Position numbers and translations under genes: made by a program. Below the pieces are notes generated by a model, which saw only the letters and a program-made list of their open reading frames with translations, made no database searches and had not been told where the DNA came from. Source: Thamnaconus septentrionalis (Eukaryota > Chordata > Actinopteri > Tetraodontiformes > Monacanthidae). From it: a stretch of 64,000 nucleotides of DNA. Shown in pieces: positions 13,901 to 24,959 of this stretch. Each line of letters opens with the position of its first letter. Position 1 is the first letter of the stretch. The stretch is from positions 13,186,001 through 13,250,000 of the forward strand of contig CM020513.1 of NCBI GenBank assembly GCA_009823395.1. Reading direction: 5' to 3'.

Positions 13901-14761
13901 AATACTTCTTTCATGGATATCTCCTTTATGTTTGTAGTCACAAACAGGTGACCACTGAGTTCAGTACAGCGACGGGAGCCATGTTTCTTCAAGTCAATAG
14001 CTTCACTTCAGCCATGCGAAGCCATCAGCTCTTTGCGACGACTATAATTGTATCGCCGGCCTCCCCGCCGGGCGTCCAACTCACGGAGGTGAATGGACAT
14101 CATCATCAAGCGCGTACATGGAAATGGTTCTGGCCGTCACTTTATCTCGATTTGCTTCATTCATTTCCCTGAATAAAAGCATGCCATTTGCACACACATG
14201 CCAATCTTTTCTCGCGCTACAAACCTTAAAAGCGAAGTACAAGTACTTTAACCCGAAAACGTTAAGCACCTGAGGTCAGTCGCTGCTGATAATTACAACC
14301 TGTGTAATTTTCTGTCTTAATGTGCTATACATCAAGTCTGAACTTTACGAAGCCTGACGTGTCAATCTGCTCCATGTGTTTCCCTTTGCATTAGCGGAAT
14401 TGAATGACATTTCAGGTTCAAAGACGTTGTTAGCGGTATGTCACTGCCCACTCATCCACCACCGCAGACTTTGCAAGTGATTTTATTCATTGATTACTAA
14501 GTGATTCTGGGCCTTTCAGCCATATTTAAGGAGGCCACATGCCCACCAAAGTCAACGGCTGCTTTATTGTTAAAAAGAAAAAAAACAACAACCTTGAGGT
14601 TTCAAAAGGAGCCCAATTTTGATGATTAATTCCGTAAAAGGACAGAGCTCTGCATCTCTTGGTGTACACATGTGGTTTTTAATGTTTCAGGTCAGTGTGG
14701 CTTTGTAAATGGCGACAGCCAACACAACGGCTAGGTATCCGTTCAAACATTGGAGCCCAGC

Positions 14762-14823
14762 GGGGCATTTATGCCCCATTGCCAATTGCGCCTTTCTAAC
14801 AGTTTGATTAAGCGTTTTAATCA
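14762..14823. promoter_or_regulatory. Two small inverted repeats in a homeodomain-motif cluster
   Basis: GGGGCAT and ATGCCCC face each other over two bases (14762-14777). Some 28 bases later TGATTAA and TTAATCA face each other over five bases (14805-14823). TCAATCACAATCCAATC and TTTATTAATCACTC follow, giving several ATTA/ATCA-type homeodomain cores within about 100 bases. The symmetry is observed; a paired homeodomain binding role is inference. Confidence 0.3.
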
Positions 14824-16583
14824 ATCACAATCCAATCCTGTTTATTAATCACTCTATCAAGCAGTTGATGCATTGCTGCTTCTAATGGACTCCATTTATT
14901 ATGATTTCTCCTCCCCTCACCTTATCGAAGGCGGCTCTCCCAATCGGGACAGATAAAAAAAGGGGGGAGGATGTGAGGATGGCTGGCCGTGGTGGTGTGA
15001 GCTCACGCAACACGCTGCCTTAACTTCAGGGCGATCGCCGCGAGAGGACTTAACCAATTTATTAGTGCCAATGTGCGGCCAAAGCAACGGCTAGGTAAAC
15101 CACATAGCTTAGCCCAGATAAACAGGCAGCCATTCGTCTCTCCACCTGACACCAGGGTGATGTATTGTCCCAATAAGATTAATATCCCCTGGATTTACTT
15201 CTTCTCCGTGCCCGCAGGATCTTTTAATGTTGGTTCTCGAGTTCCACGTCGTCCGTGAGAGCTGTCTGAAGCAGCACACTTCAATGCATCTGGACGTAAC
15301 ACTCGAGATAGAAACGTTGGCGCTAACGACCATTTACAGCAAGCGTGAACCCGTAGACGGCGCAGTCTGTGTCTTGCACTTGAACCACGTATGAACGTTC
15401 TTCGCTCTACCCCCTGTAGGGTCTGAAAACAAATTTCTAAAACAGAAGCGTCCCTCACCATTGCATTTCAAGTCTCTACTTTATTCAATAAGGCGTTAAA
15501 GTAGTCGTTGAACTTGCCGTGTTCTGGTCAGAAATTACCATAATTAGCAAACAATCCATCTCCTTTTAAGCCCTCTCGCAGCCAACCCGGCCATCACCCA
15601 ACCGCCACAGCCTCGGGTTTGGACTCACGCTGCAGACTTTCAGTCCCCGTCCATATTTCTCCCCTGTCTGCCCTTCAGGTTCTCCTCGTCTCTCCATTGT
15701 GTGCTAAAAAGCTATTGTCCGCATTATGTGAAACTCTGTTCACTGTGACGAGGCAGCAGTGAAAAACACGAGAGTGCACAGGTTTGGAACGCTGAATAGA
15801 AAATTGTACTTAAGTGGTCTTCTCTTGCCCATCACCTCTAGCCTCTACCCTCCTCCACATGAGAAGGGCTGCTGGGGTGGGCTGAAAGGGGAAGCCAGCA
15901 GGGCAATAGCAAACTTGAAAGCAGCCAACATTTGCAGCACTCTTGAAAAACAAGCATTTCACACCTGAAGCCTTTCATGCCGGGCCTCGAGGCATCCCCT
16001 TCAAGGCATTTAATTGGCTATTGCTTCAGAGCTCGTTCAGCGTGCCCATTATGGCGAGGCAACAAGCAGCCAAGTATGCCGAATGAAAAGGGTCCTTCTC
16101 CCAGATGGGCCTAGTGGTATTAAAAACTGCCCGATCACTTCTTGCTGTTGACTGGCAGAGGCAATTCAGATGCACGTCTACAAATACTCGCAATGAAAGG
16201 AGTGAGCGGGATAAGATTGAGGAAAAAGGACACGCTCTCCTATACGATGCAGCGATCACGTTCAGCACTCAAATAGCGGTAATAAGTTACACTCAAACTT
16301 CTTATCGGCGGTGACACTTGAACAAGCTGTGAAATATTTCCCCGATTATTGTCAACTGGTGACAACATAAAAATACCCTGCAGCATGCCTCCACACATCA
16401 GACACTTTGATCAGTTGCATTTTCTTTTCTTTGCTTTTTTTTTTTGAAAGGAAGACGTCTGCGGCGCCTCTAAACATGTATTTCATGCTTTAATCTCAGC
16501 CCTGGGACGTTTAGGCTCCAGGATATGATGTTCCACTTTTGTCTGGCAGTTCTACCTTAAAGACACGGTCTTTTCCTTTCCAG

Positions 16584-16705
16584 GTGCCATCTGCCATCTG
16601 AAGTTTCACCCGTATAAGCCTGAGGCACTGGAGACCCTTGCTGGCAGTGTTTTTGAGGGCACCCTGACTCCCCATGGATGGACAGCCTTGGGGGAACCAG
16701 ATAAA
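16584..16705 (+). CDS. Candidate internal coding exon, protein not recognised
   Basis: A pyrimidine-rich tract ending CTTTTCCTTTCCAG precedes this 122-base segment and a GTAGGT donor-like site follows it. One plus-strand frame is open throughout: two leading bases, then 40 codons, ending in phase 0. The peptide starts AICHLKFHPYKPEALETL and ends HGWTALGEPDK. I do not recognise the family. Oddly, the minus strand is also open across the same bases and continues to a TAA at about 16,513, ending KSGTSYPGA, so this could instead be the 3' end of a minus-strand gene or a relic of a mobile element. The phase fits directly onto the candidate exon at 50,453. Exon status is inference from splice signals and composition. 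Confidence 0.3.
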
Positions 16706-17398
16706 GTAGGTGTTTAGTCTCTGGGCTGCTGATGAGGAAGGGATTGGCTTTGAGCTGGGTTGGGGCTCATGGGAAATCTGGCGTGCAAACTAATTACGCT
16801 GTGCTGCCAAACTGCCTGTGATTACAAAATGGAGAGGCGGCGGAGGCGGGGCTTAGACTTTATCAATTGCCCTACTATTCTTTAAAAGAAGAAAACAGCT
16901 AAGGCTAATAAGACTATTTAACGAGATGCTCTTTTTTTTTCGTCCAGCCCCTTGTCTTGATTTGAGAATAAACTCTGAACGACAGGTGCATGAATCAATA
17001 AATTGTTTGAAATAGAAAAAAATAATAATGATGAAATCAAACAACAATAATGGACCAAGATCACAATTAGCTGATTAAAAGTGCTTGGAAAGAAAGAAAG
17101 AAAAAAAAAACAAAAACCCTGAGTTCTCAGGATGGTTCAATAACCGTGGATACCTAATTATGTCTGCCATGTTTCCCCACCTGCCTGTCACACTTTTGGA
17201 GAAAGGCACTTAAAAACAGGTTAGTTGACAAATTATCTGTTATATTTGTATTAACGCCTCAGCTGGTGGCGCAGACAGCCCCTGAAGATATACAGCAGAG
17301 CAGAGAAATCATTAAAGGTACAATGGGCTAGCAGTTCACTCCCTATCACCCCAACCAAAACAAATTTAAGGCTCACTGTGTTCTTGAGTTTGATTTCA
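16706..17398. other. AT-leaning intron-like DNA
   Basis: No gene seen. The stretch has A-rich and GAAA-rich runs around 17,090-17,120 and leads into a long AT array. It would be intron if the preceding candidate exon is real. Confidence 0.5.
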
Positions 17399-17550
<152 letters not shown>

Positions 17551-17999
17551 TATGGATCTATCTATACAAATAATAATAAAAAAAGATTCTAACAGAAAAT
17601 GTATTTTTGTGTTGACAAGTTATTTCAATCAGGATTAACTTAATTGGCAGAGTATTTCAAATTTGAAGAAAATCTTGTTTTTTTTTCACACACAAAAAAA
17701 CATTAGACATCAAAAATATTTTTGGGAAAAAAATTGGATAATTATAATTATTATAAAATATTATTTTTTAAAATGTTTTTTTTTTTTTTTTTATTGCAGC
17801 CCAGTCACAGGTGCAATGGTGCATCTGGCACTGCAGGAAGGCAGAGAGCAGGGATGAGCAGAATCAGACATAATTCTCTCACGTTGCCTCCATTACTTTT
17901 TATTGCATTGTGTTTCATTACATGCGAATGTGCTTAGCAGGTGTCTCCGTGCATTGTGACTTACATGAGTCACACTCCCGCAAGTAACCCACTTTTACG

Positions 18000-18240
18000 G
18001 CGGAGCATGTCGCCGACTCGGATGAGGAGCATTTGTCAAGGATGGAGCGGCGGCCGCACAATGGAGCAGTCTCATCCTTTAAAATAACTTCAGCTATTAT
18101 TTCTCCCTCCGCTCCCTCGCTCGCTGCCGCCGACGACTCGGCATCTCGCGGGTTAAGAGAAAAGAAAGTGATTTTATGAGGCGAGCCGTGGGCGCAGCCG
18201 CGGATCTAATCATCGCACAGGGGGGGAGGGGACGCAGGTA
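18000..18240. promoter_or_regulatory. Short CpG-rich patch with a NotI-type octamer
   Basis: GC-rich blocks with many CpGs, including GCGGCCGC at 18050-18057, surround an AT-rich core (CCTTTAAAATAACTTCAGC). The patch stands out from the AT-rich DNA on both sides. It could be a small unmethylated CpG cluster over an enhancer or minor promoter; no transcript start can be assigned. Confidence 0.25.
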
Positions 18241-18356
18241 ACATCAGTCAGTGACATGGAGCAACATGATATCAGACACAGAATAGATCACTGTCTGTGT
18301 GGTATACAGAGCGCCGGGCTCGCTGAGACCTCATCCTTCAAAAGGGGCAAACTGGT

Positions 18357-18494
18357 TGTGGTTAGGGAACTGAACTTGGTGCGAGAGGGCCGCGAGTTCA
18401 ATATCTGCAGTCAGACACTGAGCAAGATACTTAACCTGAGCTGCCTCAATGAACATCCCAACTAATAAATAGATGGCATATAAAATGTCAGCGC
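18357..18494 (+). mobile_element. Degraded tRNA-derived SINE
   Basis: The segment begins GTGGTTAGGGAACTGAACTT, has a B-box-like GCGAGTTCAA, and continues with ACTGAGCAAGATACTTAACC. This order (GTTAGGGAAC, then GGTTCGA-like, then TGAGCAAGGTACTTAACC) is characteristic of a tRNA-derived SINE type widespread in teleosts. The 3' part is weak and ends in a short GCT repeat (18,495-18,513). It is non-autonomous and clearly old. The family name is not assigned. Confidence 0.7.
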
Positions 18495-18513
18495 TGCTGC
18501 TGCTGCTGCTGCA

Positions 18514-20800
18514 ATAATGCACAGGACCAGGGCCCTGCACGGCAGACAGCCTGTTTTTTTTTCATACATCTGGGAATATCTGCTGAGGAAAATAACGCTC
18601 ATTTATGAACAACAACACTTTGTGCGTTGTTTTTCTATTTTGAGATTATTAAAGATGCCTGCCTGTTTTTTTCATGTTTCATCACTAATCTATCTAAAAC
18701 TCATCCCTTTTTTTCAAGTAACCGAGGCACCTATCAGATCTGCGATCGTCGCTTTGGTAGTTTAATTTGTCAGATTTTGCAGCGTCTGTCTTATTTTATT
18801 TTGAGCTGCATTCATGTGCAAAACAATCCCTATAAATATATTGTATTTTTTGTTATGTTTTTGTTGTTCTTTTTATTGTCATGTAAATTACCTGTCGGAT
18901 GGTTAAGCCATTGAGTAAGGTAGGAGTCTCTTCTGCTGCACCTCGGTTCTCAAGTTTCTGACCGACGATCACAGAGCAGGAATGGGGGGATGTGGAGGGG
19001 TAGAAAATCAATAAACCAACAGGACAGCTCGTCTCAGAGGATTTCACTTTGGATTAGAACAGAGAGAGGTGGAAAAAGAGAGTAAAATGCAATACCAGGA
19101 TTGCATTATGACATTATTATCAAAATCCTTATTGATTACAGATGTGTAAAAAAAAAAATAAAAGGTAATCCTACGAGTGGTAATTGAAACGAAATGCAGC
19201 GGCCCGCCATTCGCCTGGGGATGATGGCCAATGACATGACATTAAGCAACGTGAGACAAGGGGCACTGGTTTAAGTGATCTGGCAGGCGGTGCGGTGCCC
19301 TCCTGTCAGGATCGATCAGTCCGCCTGAAAATTTAGAGCAACACTCCAAATTGCTCTTAATGGTGTGTTTCATCCTCCAGCCTCCTCCTGGTGTTGACAG
19401 AGAGCCAGTGTCCTTCATCGCGCCGGGTCCCTGCCCTCCCTCTCAGTCCCAGCGTACCACTGATCTCTGTTCTCTGAGGAGGGGAGGGGAGAGTATCAGG
19501 GGTTCGGGGGTGGGCACCCATGGCATCGGGTGGCTCACATCCCACCTCAGACGCTCGGCTTGGGGACTTCGCCCTTTCAAGGCGTCAAAACAGCGACAAG
19601 AGGCTCCGACGCGAGCCGTTGCCAAGCGATTTATTTTTTTTGATCAGATCAAAATCCACTTCCCCGAGTGTGTCAATTAGTAAACGGCACAGCGAAGCTC
19701 GCGCGGTCGTCGGTGTACGAACTAGTACCTGAGTGTGGGCCGCCGGCTGCCGCCTCTGTCTTCAGTGGCAAAAACCCCCACACAAAAAAAAGAATGAAAG
19801 AAAGAAAGAAGGGGAGAAAGACGACCCCTCTGCCCCGGTGCCTATCTGATGGAAAGTAATCTGCTTACATCATTAGGCTGAGCTCCCTGAAACAAATTAC
19901 CAGATGTTGTCTTCTTCCCTTTTTCTCACTTCTTTCGGTCAGCGTTTCACAATAGTCTCCCCAATGTTGTTCTCGCTAGCGCCCCCGTCAATCCATCATC
20001 TCTACACAATAAGGCCGCTGGCAAATAGTCATAAGGAGAAAGGCACGTCTATTCACAACCCCTATAAGGTTCCATCTGCATCCGTCTTATGTTTTTTAAA
20101 GGGGAGGTTGGGGGGGAGGTCCAGTTATGTAGCGGCTAATAACCTGAACAGAGACGAGGAGAACGCAGAGCAAAAGAGAAAGATGAAGCGAAGCAATCGA
20201 GGTCCAACCCGCAGTTGCACTTGGTTGGAATTTTTTCTAAGGGTCTGGTTTAGCTTATCACATTATAACCTCTTAAAAGATAAAGACACATCCCAGGGCT
20301 TATTATAACTGTGGCACGCTGTGCGTGCAAACACACATTCCAATATTGCTTTTCCTTTAGATGTGTAGGAGAGCAGATGTAGCATTAACTCTAAAGTCAA
20401 TAGGGAAGAATTAGGGCATGTGTGTAAAATCCTCAGAACACTTTAAAACCATACTGACACTGACTGAAGACCAAGTCAGCACTGGTGCTTTGGTATGGTG
20501 TATTCATAAAATGATTTTACATTGACATTCATGATTAAAAAAAAAAAAGCATCAGTAGCATATTTATTTTTTTAAAGTGCTGTTTTAATTAAAAATGTAT
20601 AAAAATAAGAAATGTATTTTATTCTATTTGAACATCTCTACTGACTGTGTAAGTTTGCATATTTTGTTTTAGCTTTGAATTGCTTTTTTTCACAAAATAA
20701 ATTAAATACAGATCAATTATTATTCTGAAGCAGTTAGAATAGCAATTATATTGTTTATAAATATATGAATTGTCAATAAATTATAATTATTATAATTATA
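18514..20800. other. Unique and low-complexity DNA, no gene seen
   Basis: T-rich sequence around 18,550-18,880 gives hydrophobic but meaningless open frames. The 19,350-19,760 part is more GC-rich and contains a frame of 109 codons without exon signals. A GAAA-rich patch lies near 19,790-19,815. From about 20,500 the DNA becomes very AT-rich. Confidence 0.5.

Positions 20801-20848
<48 letters not shown>
20801..20848. repeat. (TTA)n microsatellite
   Basis: Sixteen uninterrupted TTA-type triplets, preceded by imperfect TTATAATTATTA sequence that is probably the same expansion in decay. Confidence 0.95.
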
Positions 20849-22030
20849 GATTCCTTGATTCTAGAGGTAGTAATTATATTTATTGGTGTGATTTCATTTT
20901 TGTCCGAATATTTTTTGTTGTTCATTTTTATAGTGGTCTTTTCGCTTAAAAAATAAAATGAAAAAGCAACAAATCATTTTTTTAAACAAGCAAATAAATA
21001 AATAAACGGCAGCTAATCAGCCGTTTGTAAAGTCTTTGCCTTTCAGCGCCGTGGTGAACCACAGAGTTCCGTCCTGACACAATGCAGCCTGCACACAGGC
21101 TGCCTGTGGAAGTGTGTGCGCGACAAAGCCGCAACACTGTCCGCCTGGCCCTGACCTTATTTTTCCTTGACACATAAAAGAATGCCTAAACAGAAATATA
21201 CTCCAAAATCAAATTGCTTGTGTATGCGTGTGCCCCTTATCAACAGACTGGCAGCAATTGTGATTCATAGCAGTCATTTAAGTGATAATGCGCTCATTCA
21301 CTGGACTAACAAACACATACCTCCTGGTTATCAGCGCGTCTGCGTCGCCGCGGCGCTGCTCGCCAAACAGGAGGCACAAAACTCGAGATGGTGTTGATTG
21401 ATAAATTGACAGGTTAATTTTCAGATGGATAATGAGAGTAGGACCCTGCAAGATGCTGGGGAGAAGTCTCTGGCCCTTTGCTCTACCTTGGATGCAGTGC
21501 CATCTATCTATTACTGGCAGAAGCACAACTAGGAGCAGGTATACACACAGGCCCTGCCAAATGTTTGTACCGTCAGGTTAAATGAGGTCCTAGGCTTTAT
21601 ATCTGTGGATCCTTAAGAGGAAAAATAACACAGCATCACAGGGAAAAAAAAAGAAAAAAAAACATATTCAATTTGTAACACAGCCCGTAGATGGAACGGC
21701 TCGGAAAAACCTCAACAAAAACAAGATATGGCCAGTGATTCTGCGTCAAAATACCATCCATGCCACTGCGGATCACGTCCAAATAAATGCTACCAAGTCC
21801 GATTTTAGCGTCAAAATATTTGCTTTCATTTTACGTGCAGCCAGCCGTTACATGTATTTCTTAAAAAAAAAAGTGAACCTCTCTAAATATTTGTTGTTGA
21901 TCATTTTCTAAGTTTGTTTTCCCGTTCCCACGGTTGCATGAATTAGGATCCTAAAGGATACTGTCACTTCCTATAGTTAGCAATTAGCAAACTTGCATTT
22001 GAGCGGTTTGGAAGAAAAAAGAAAAAACAG

Positions 22031-22032
<2 letters not shown>

Positions 22033-22075
<43 letters not shown>
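22033..22075. repeat. (CA)n microsatellite
   Basis: Perfect CA array of about 43 bases following an A-rich tract. Confidence 0.95.
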
Positions 22076-22079
<4 letters not shown>

Positions 22080-23339
22080 CCTTCTCTGGAGCTTAATTAG
22101 AGGGCAAACCGTTAGAACGGAAGACAAGGTTTAACAAGAGGTTAGAAAGGTTTCTACATCTCACACACACTTCCACTGCTTGTCAGTGCGACGTGCCAAG
22201 TCTGCATGCGCTCTAATTAACTCCCCTCTGCCGCTACTCTGTTTCCCATGAATCAGCACAGGATGTAATGCTAATCAAATGTCACAATTTTAGATGGACC
22301 TAGCGGCCATTATTTCTGTCTGGTCGGTGCTGCTCCCACTAGGATTTGTGTGCATCTTTACCTAATAGGGTGGGCGTCGGTTGGGACCGACATGACATGC
22401 AGTTGACTTGAAAAGGAATCACTCACCAGCACGACAGGGTGATGATGAGGTGGATTATTATTATTTTTTTTTTTATTCAAACAAAGTGACTCCAGTATTT
22501 AGAGGACGGCTTGAAACTCTTCACAGTTCATTTCTGATAATTTGTGGTTAGTGAAAAATAATTTATGGCTTCCTCTGTTGTTGTCTAACCATAGAGGGGG
22601 AGATGACCCAATTTAATTTTTTTATTGGCTCTTGTTTGCGCCGAGATTTGAAGAGACCCTGGTCCCTCTTGGATATGCTGCGACTGAATTTTCTGGCAGT
22701 TTCCCTCGCTGTGTCCCAATAGCGAGGACATAAATGGGAGAACATACTATAATATATTTATCTATGGTTCAATCAAATTCTAGAAAGTATACACAGCATT
22801 TGAAAAAGGAAAATAAGATGAGATTGTGTTGCACTATTCTAGACACAATTTGTGTTGTTTTTTATGTAAAAAAAAAAAAAAATAATAATAATATATATAT
22901 ATATATATATATACATACATATAAATACATGTGTATATATATGGACAAAAAAAACACCATTTTCTTTTAATTATTCCCAGTTTAGGTTCAACATTGTGGG
23001 CAGCCTTGAAAACAGCATGTGAGCAGGGAACAATTTCCATAGAGCACGATGACAGAGAGTCCAGCTCTCAGTATAAGTGCTCTAGTGGAACAAGAGCTGC
23101 TCTTTCCAGCTGAAAACTGTCTGCAGTCACGAGTGAGGATGACAACCACGATTTTAATAACCGCAAAATAGCCAATAAATGCGTAAGTAAATAAATAAAT
23201 AAATCAAACTAAAACTTTTCTTCATGAGCCATGTTAAATGTGGCAGATACATTTCTGTATATGTATGTATAGATAAGTATATATGTGCATACAATTCTCC
23301 TTCATATGTTTTAAACACTATTCAATGCAAACACTGGGA
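22076..23339. other. Unique AT-leaning DNA, no gene seen
   Basis: It contains TAATTAACTC-type motifs near 22,210, an A-rich to AT-repeat transition at 22,868-22,940, and short AAAT repeats near 23,190. No exon or RNA gene can be supported. Confidence 0.5.
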
Positions 23340-24520
23340 CAAGAAAAACTGCGTCTTATTCTGGCGCTTCTGCGTTGACCGCCAGCAGCCCGACGTGGAG
23401 TCTGTCACTCCTCCCATTCACTCCGACGGCGTCCCGAGCCCTGACAGACACGGCGAGGGCGAGAGCGAAAGCGAGGGGTGCAGAGGACAAATCTGGAGGG
23501 ATTCATCCCATGTGAGGCGCGGCAGCACCCAGCAGCTTGATCCTGTGTCACTCCAAGGGCACGGCTTGGCTCTCCCTTGATTTGCCTTTGAAATCTAAAC
23601 GTTTAATTGTGGTCAATGGAAAAGGGGGTTCAAGCAAATGAATGGTGGAGGAATATGAGGCGGGTGGGGGAGGGGCCGCCTCGCCGTGTCGGCCCGTATA
23701 AAATGAATATACGTAAAAAAAAGAAGAAGAAGAAGAAGAAGACGAACAAGCGGGAGGAAGAGGAGAAAAAAAATCAAGAGGGAATAATGAAATTAGGGAC
23801 GGGGGCGCGAGAGAAAGGGAAAGCAAGGGCTGCAGAAGTTGAAGCGCTGACCCCGATCGTCGGCGGTGAAAAGCAAGAGATTAGAAAGTGTTTCATGCTA
23901 ATTTCCATGGAGATTTCTGTAATTTCTCAAAAATTACTTCTCCCCGCTTTGATTTGTCCGCACTGCCGGGGCCCCCCGCCAGTGTTGTCGGGGTGGTCCG
24001 CTCTATCATGCCGACGCTCTCGCGGGGGCCCCCGCCTCCACTCCCCCCGACGGCCCCCTCGCTGCGGCCAGCCGTCGCCAGATTACTGAAGCGGCGCTGA
24101 CGTCTCTATCAGCTCCACGCCACCGCCGTGCCCTCTCCCAACGCCCTCCCTCCCGCCCCTGCGCCCCCACCCACCCCACCCCCAACCATCCCTTTCTCTC
24201 GGCCCCGGCTTCCTTTGCTACCCACCCACCGACAGATCCGCCCTCGGTGCAAAACCCCCTCGCAGATCTGTCAGATGATGGCTTCATCGGTTCCCTGCGA
24301 AAAAGGGAGGAAAAGGCTCCCCTTTTTTTTCCACGCTGCCTCATCCCTGCGTCCTCTCATCCCCGCTAGAAAACCTGCACCAGCGCGAACAAGAAGAAGA
24401 AGAAGAAGAAGAAGAAGGAGTCGAAGAAGAAGGAGAAGCAGGAGAAGAAAAAAAATCCCCCGACCACCACCACCACCACCCCCACCCCCCACTCCATTGT
24501 AGACTGCTTCACCTTTTGCT
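23340..24520. promoter_or_regulatory. GC- and CpG-rich, promoter-like region
   Basis: Over about 1.2 kb GC content and CpG density rise sharply, most strongly at 23,940-24,110 (GGGGCCCCCCGCC, GCGGGGGCCCCCGCC). The region also carries GAA repeats (about 23,718-23,742 and 24,390-24,420) and a CCA run at 24,463-24,482. The composition resembles a vertebrate CpG-island promoter or first exon. A plus-strand frame from 23,224 to 23,580 becomes coding-like after about 23,380 but matches nothing I know. The direction of any transcript is unresolved. Confidence 0.35.
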
Positions 24521-24610
24521 ATCCCTCAGCCTTCCCTCTCGCTGCCTCATCCTGGTTTGTGATTCTGCCTGCCACATCAAAGGAGAACCAGGGGTCACGG
24601 AGCCACAGGC

Positions 24611-24724
24611 ATGGAATATAAATGCAGCCAACTGCATGGCAGTATGGGAAATCAATCCTCTAAAGATAGCTCCATACACTTCATGAACCCATCATGGCTC
24701 TCTGATACATATAGCAATATATAG
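24611..24724 (+). other. 37-codon open frame downstream of the CpG-rich region
   Basis: An ATG frame encodes MEYKCSQLHGS followed by MGNQSSKDSS and ends at TAG. The internal MGNQSSK would match the N-myristoylation pattern (Met-Gly-x-x-x-Ser) if translation began at the second ATG. No family is recognised and the length is within chance expectation, so it may be 5' leader or simply non-coding. Confidence 0.12.
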
Positions 24725-24908
24725 GAATTCTATTTTTCCGCCTCTCGTGCCTCACAAAATGCACACAAGTCTCACGTCGGACACGACAAAACGGATTATC
24801 CCGGCGAGATTCTCCGTGAGGTGCGAGAGGAAGAGAATCAGGCCGAATTAAAATAGCGGCGGCGATTTTCCCTCAACAAAAGCTCCAATCTGCCCTTTTG
24901 TGCGCGGC

Positions 24909-24959
24909 AGACAGTCAGTCAGTCAGGCAGTCAGTAAGGCAGTCAGTCAGGCAGGCAGG
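24909..24959. repeat. Short (CAGT)n-type tandem repeat
   Basis: Repeated CAGT/CAGG tetramers with variants (CAGTCAGTCAGGCAGTCAGT and onward). Imperfect, about 50 bases. Confidence 0.8.

Larger units (their letters stand above)
7967..16583. other. Unique non-coding DNA with clustered regulatory-type motifs
   Basis: No gene can be supported. The stretch is relatively rich in TAAT cores, TGACAG-like sites and small inverted repeats. Separate entries cover the palindrome near 10,212, the PBX-MEIS decamer near 10,377, the octamer cluster near 10,956 and the palindrome pair near 14,762-14,823. Splice-acceptor-like sites occur (for example before 15,222, followed by about 59 open codons) but without a convincing donor. 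A minus-strand GTAAGT donor-like site lies near 13,288 without a good acceptor. Confidence 0.55.

Noticed and set aside
17800..17937. Very strong acceptor (17 T then ATTGCAG) with a short open frame
   Set aside because: The frame ends at a stop without a donor and the peptide is not recognisable; the tract is probably a poly-T run.
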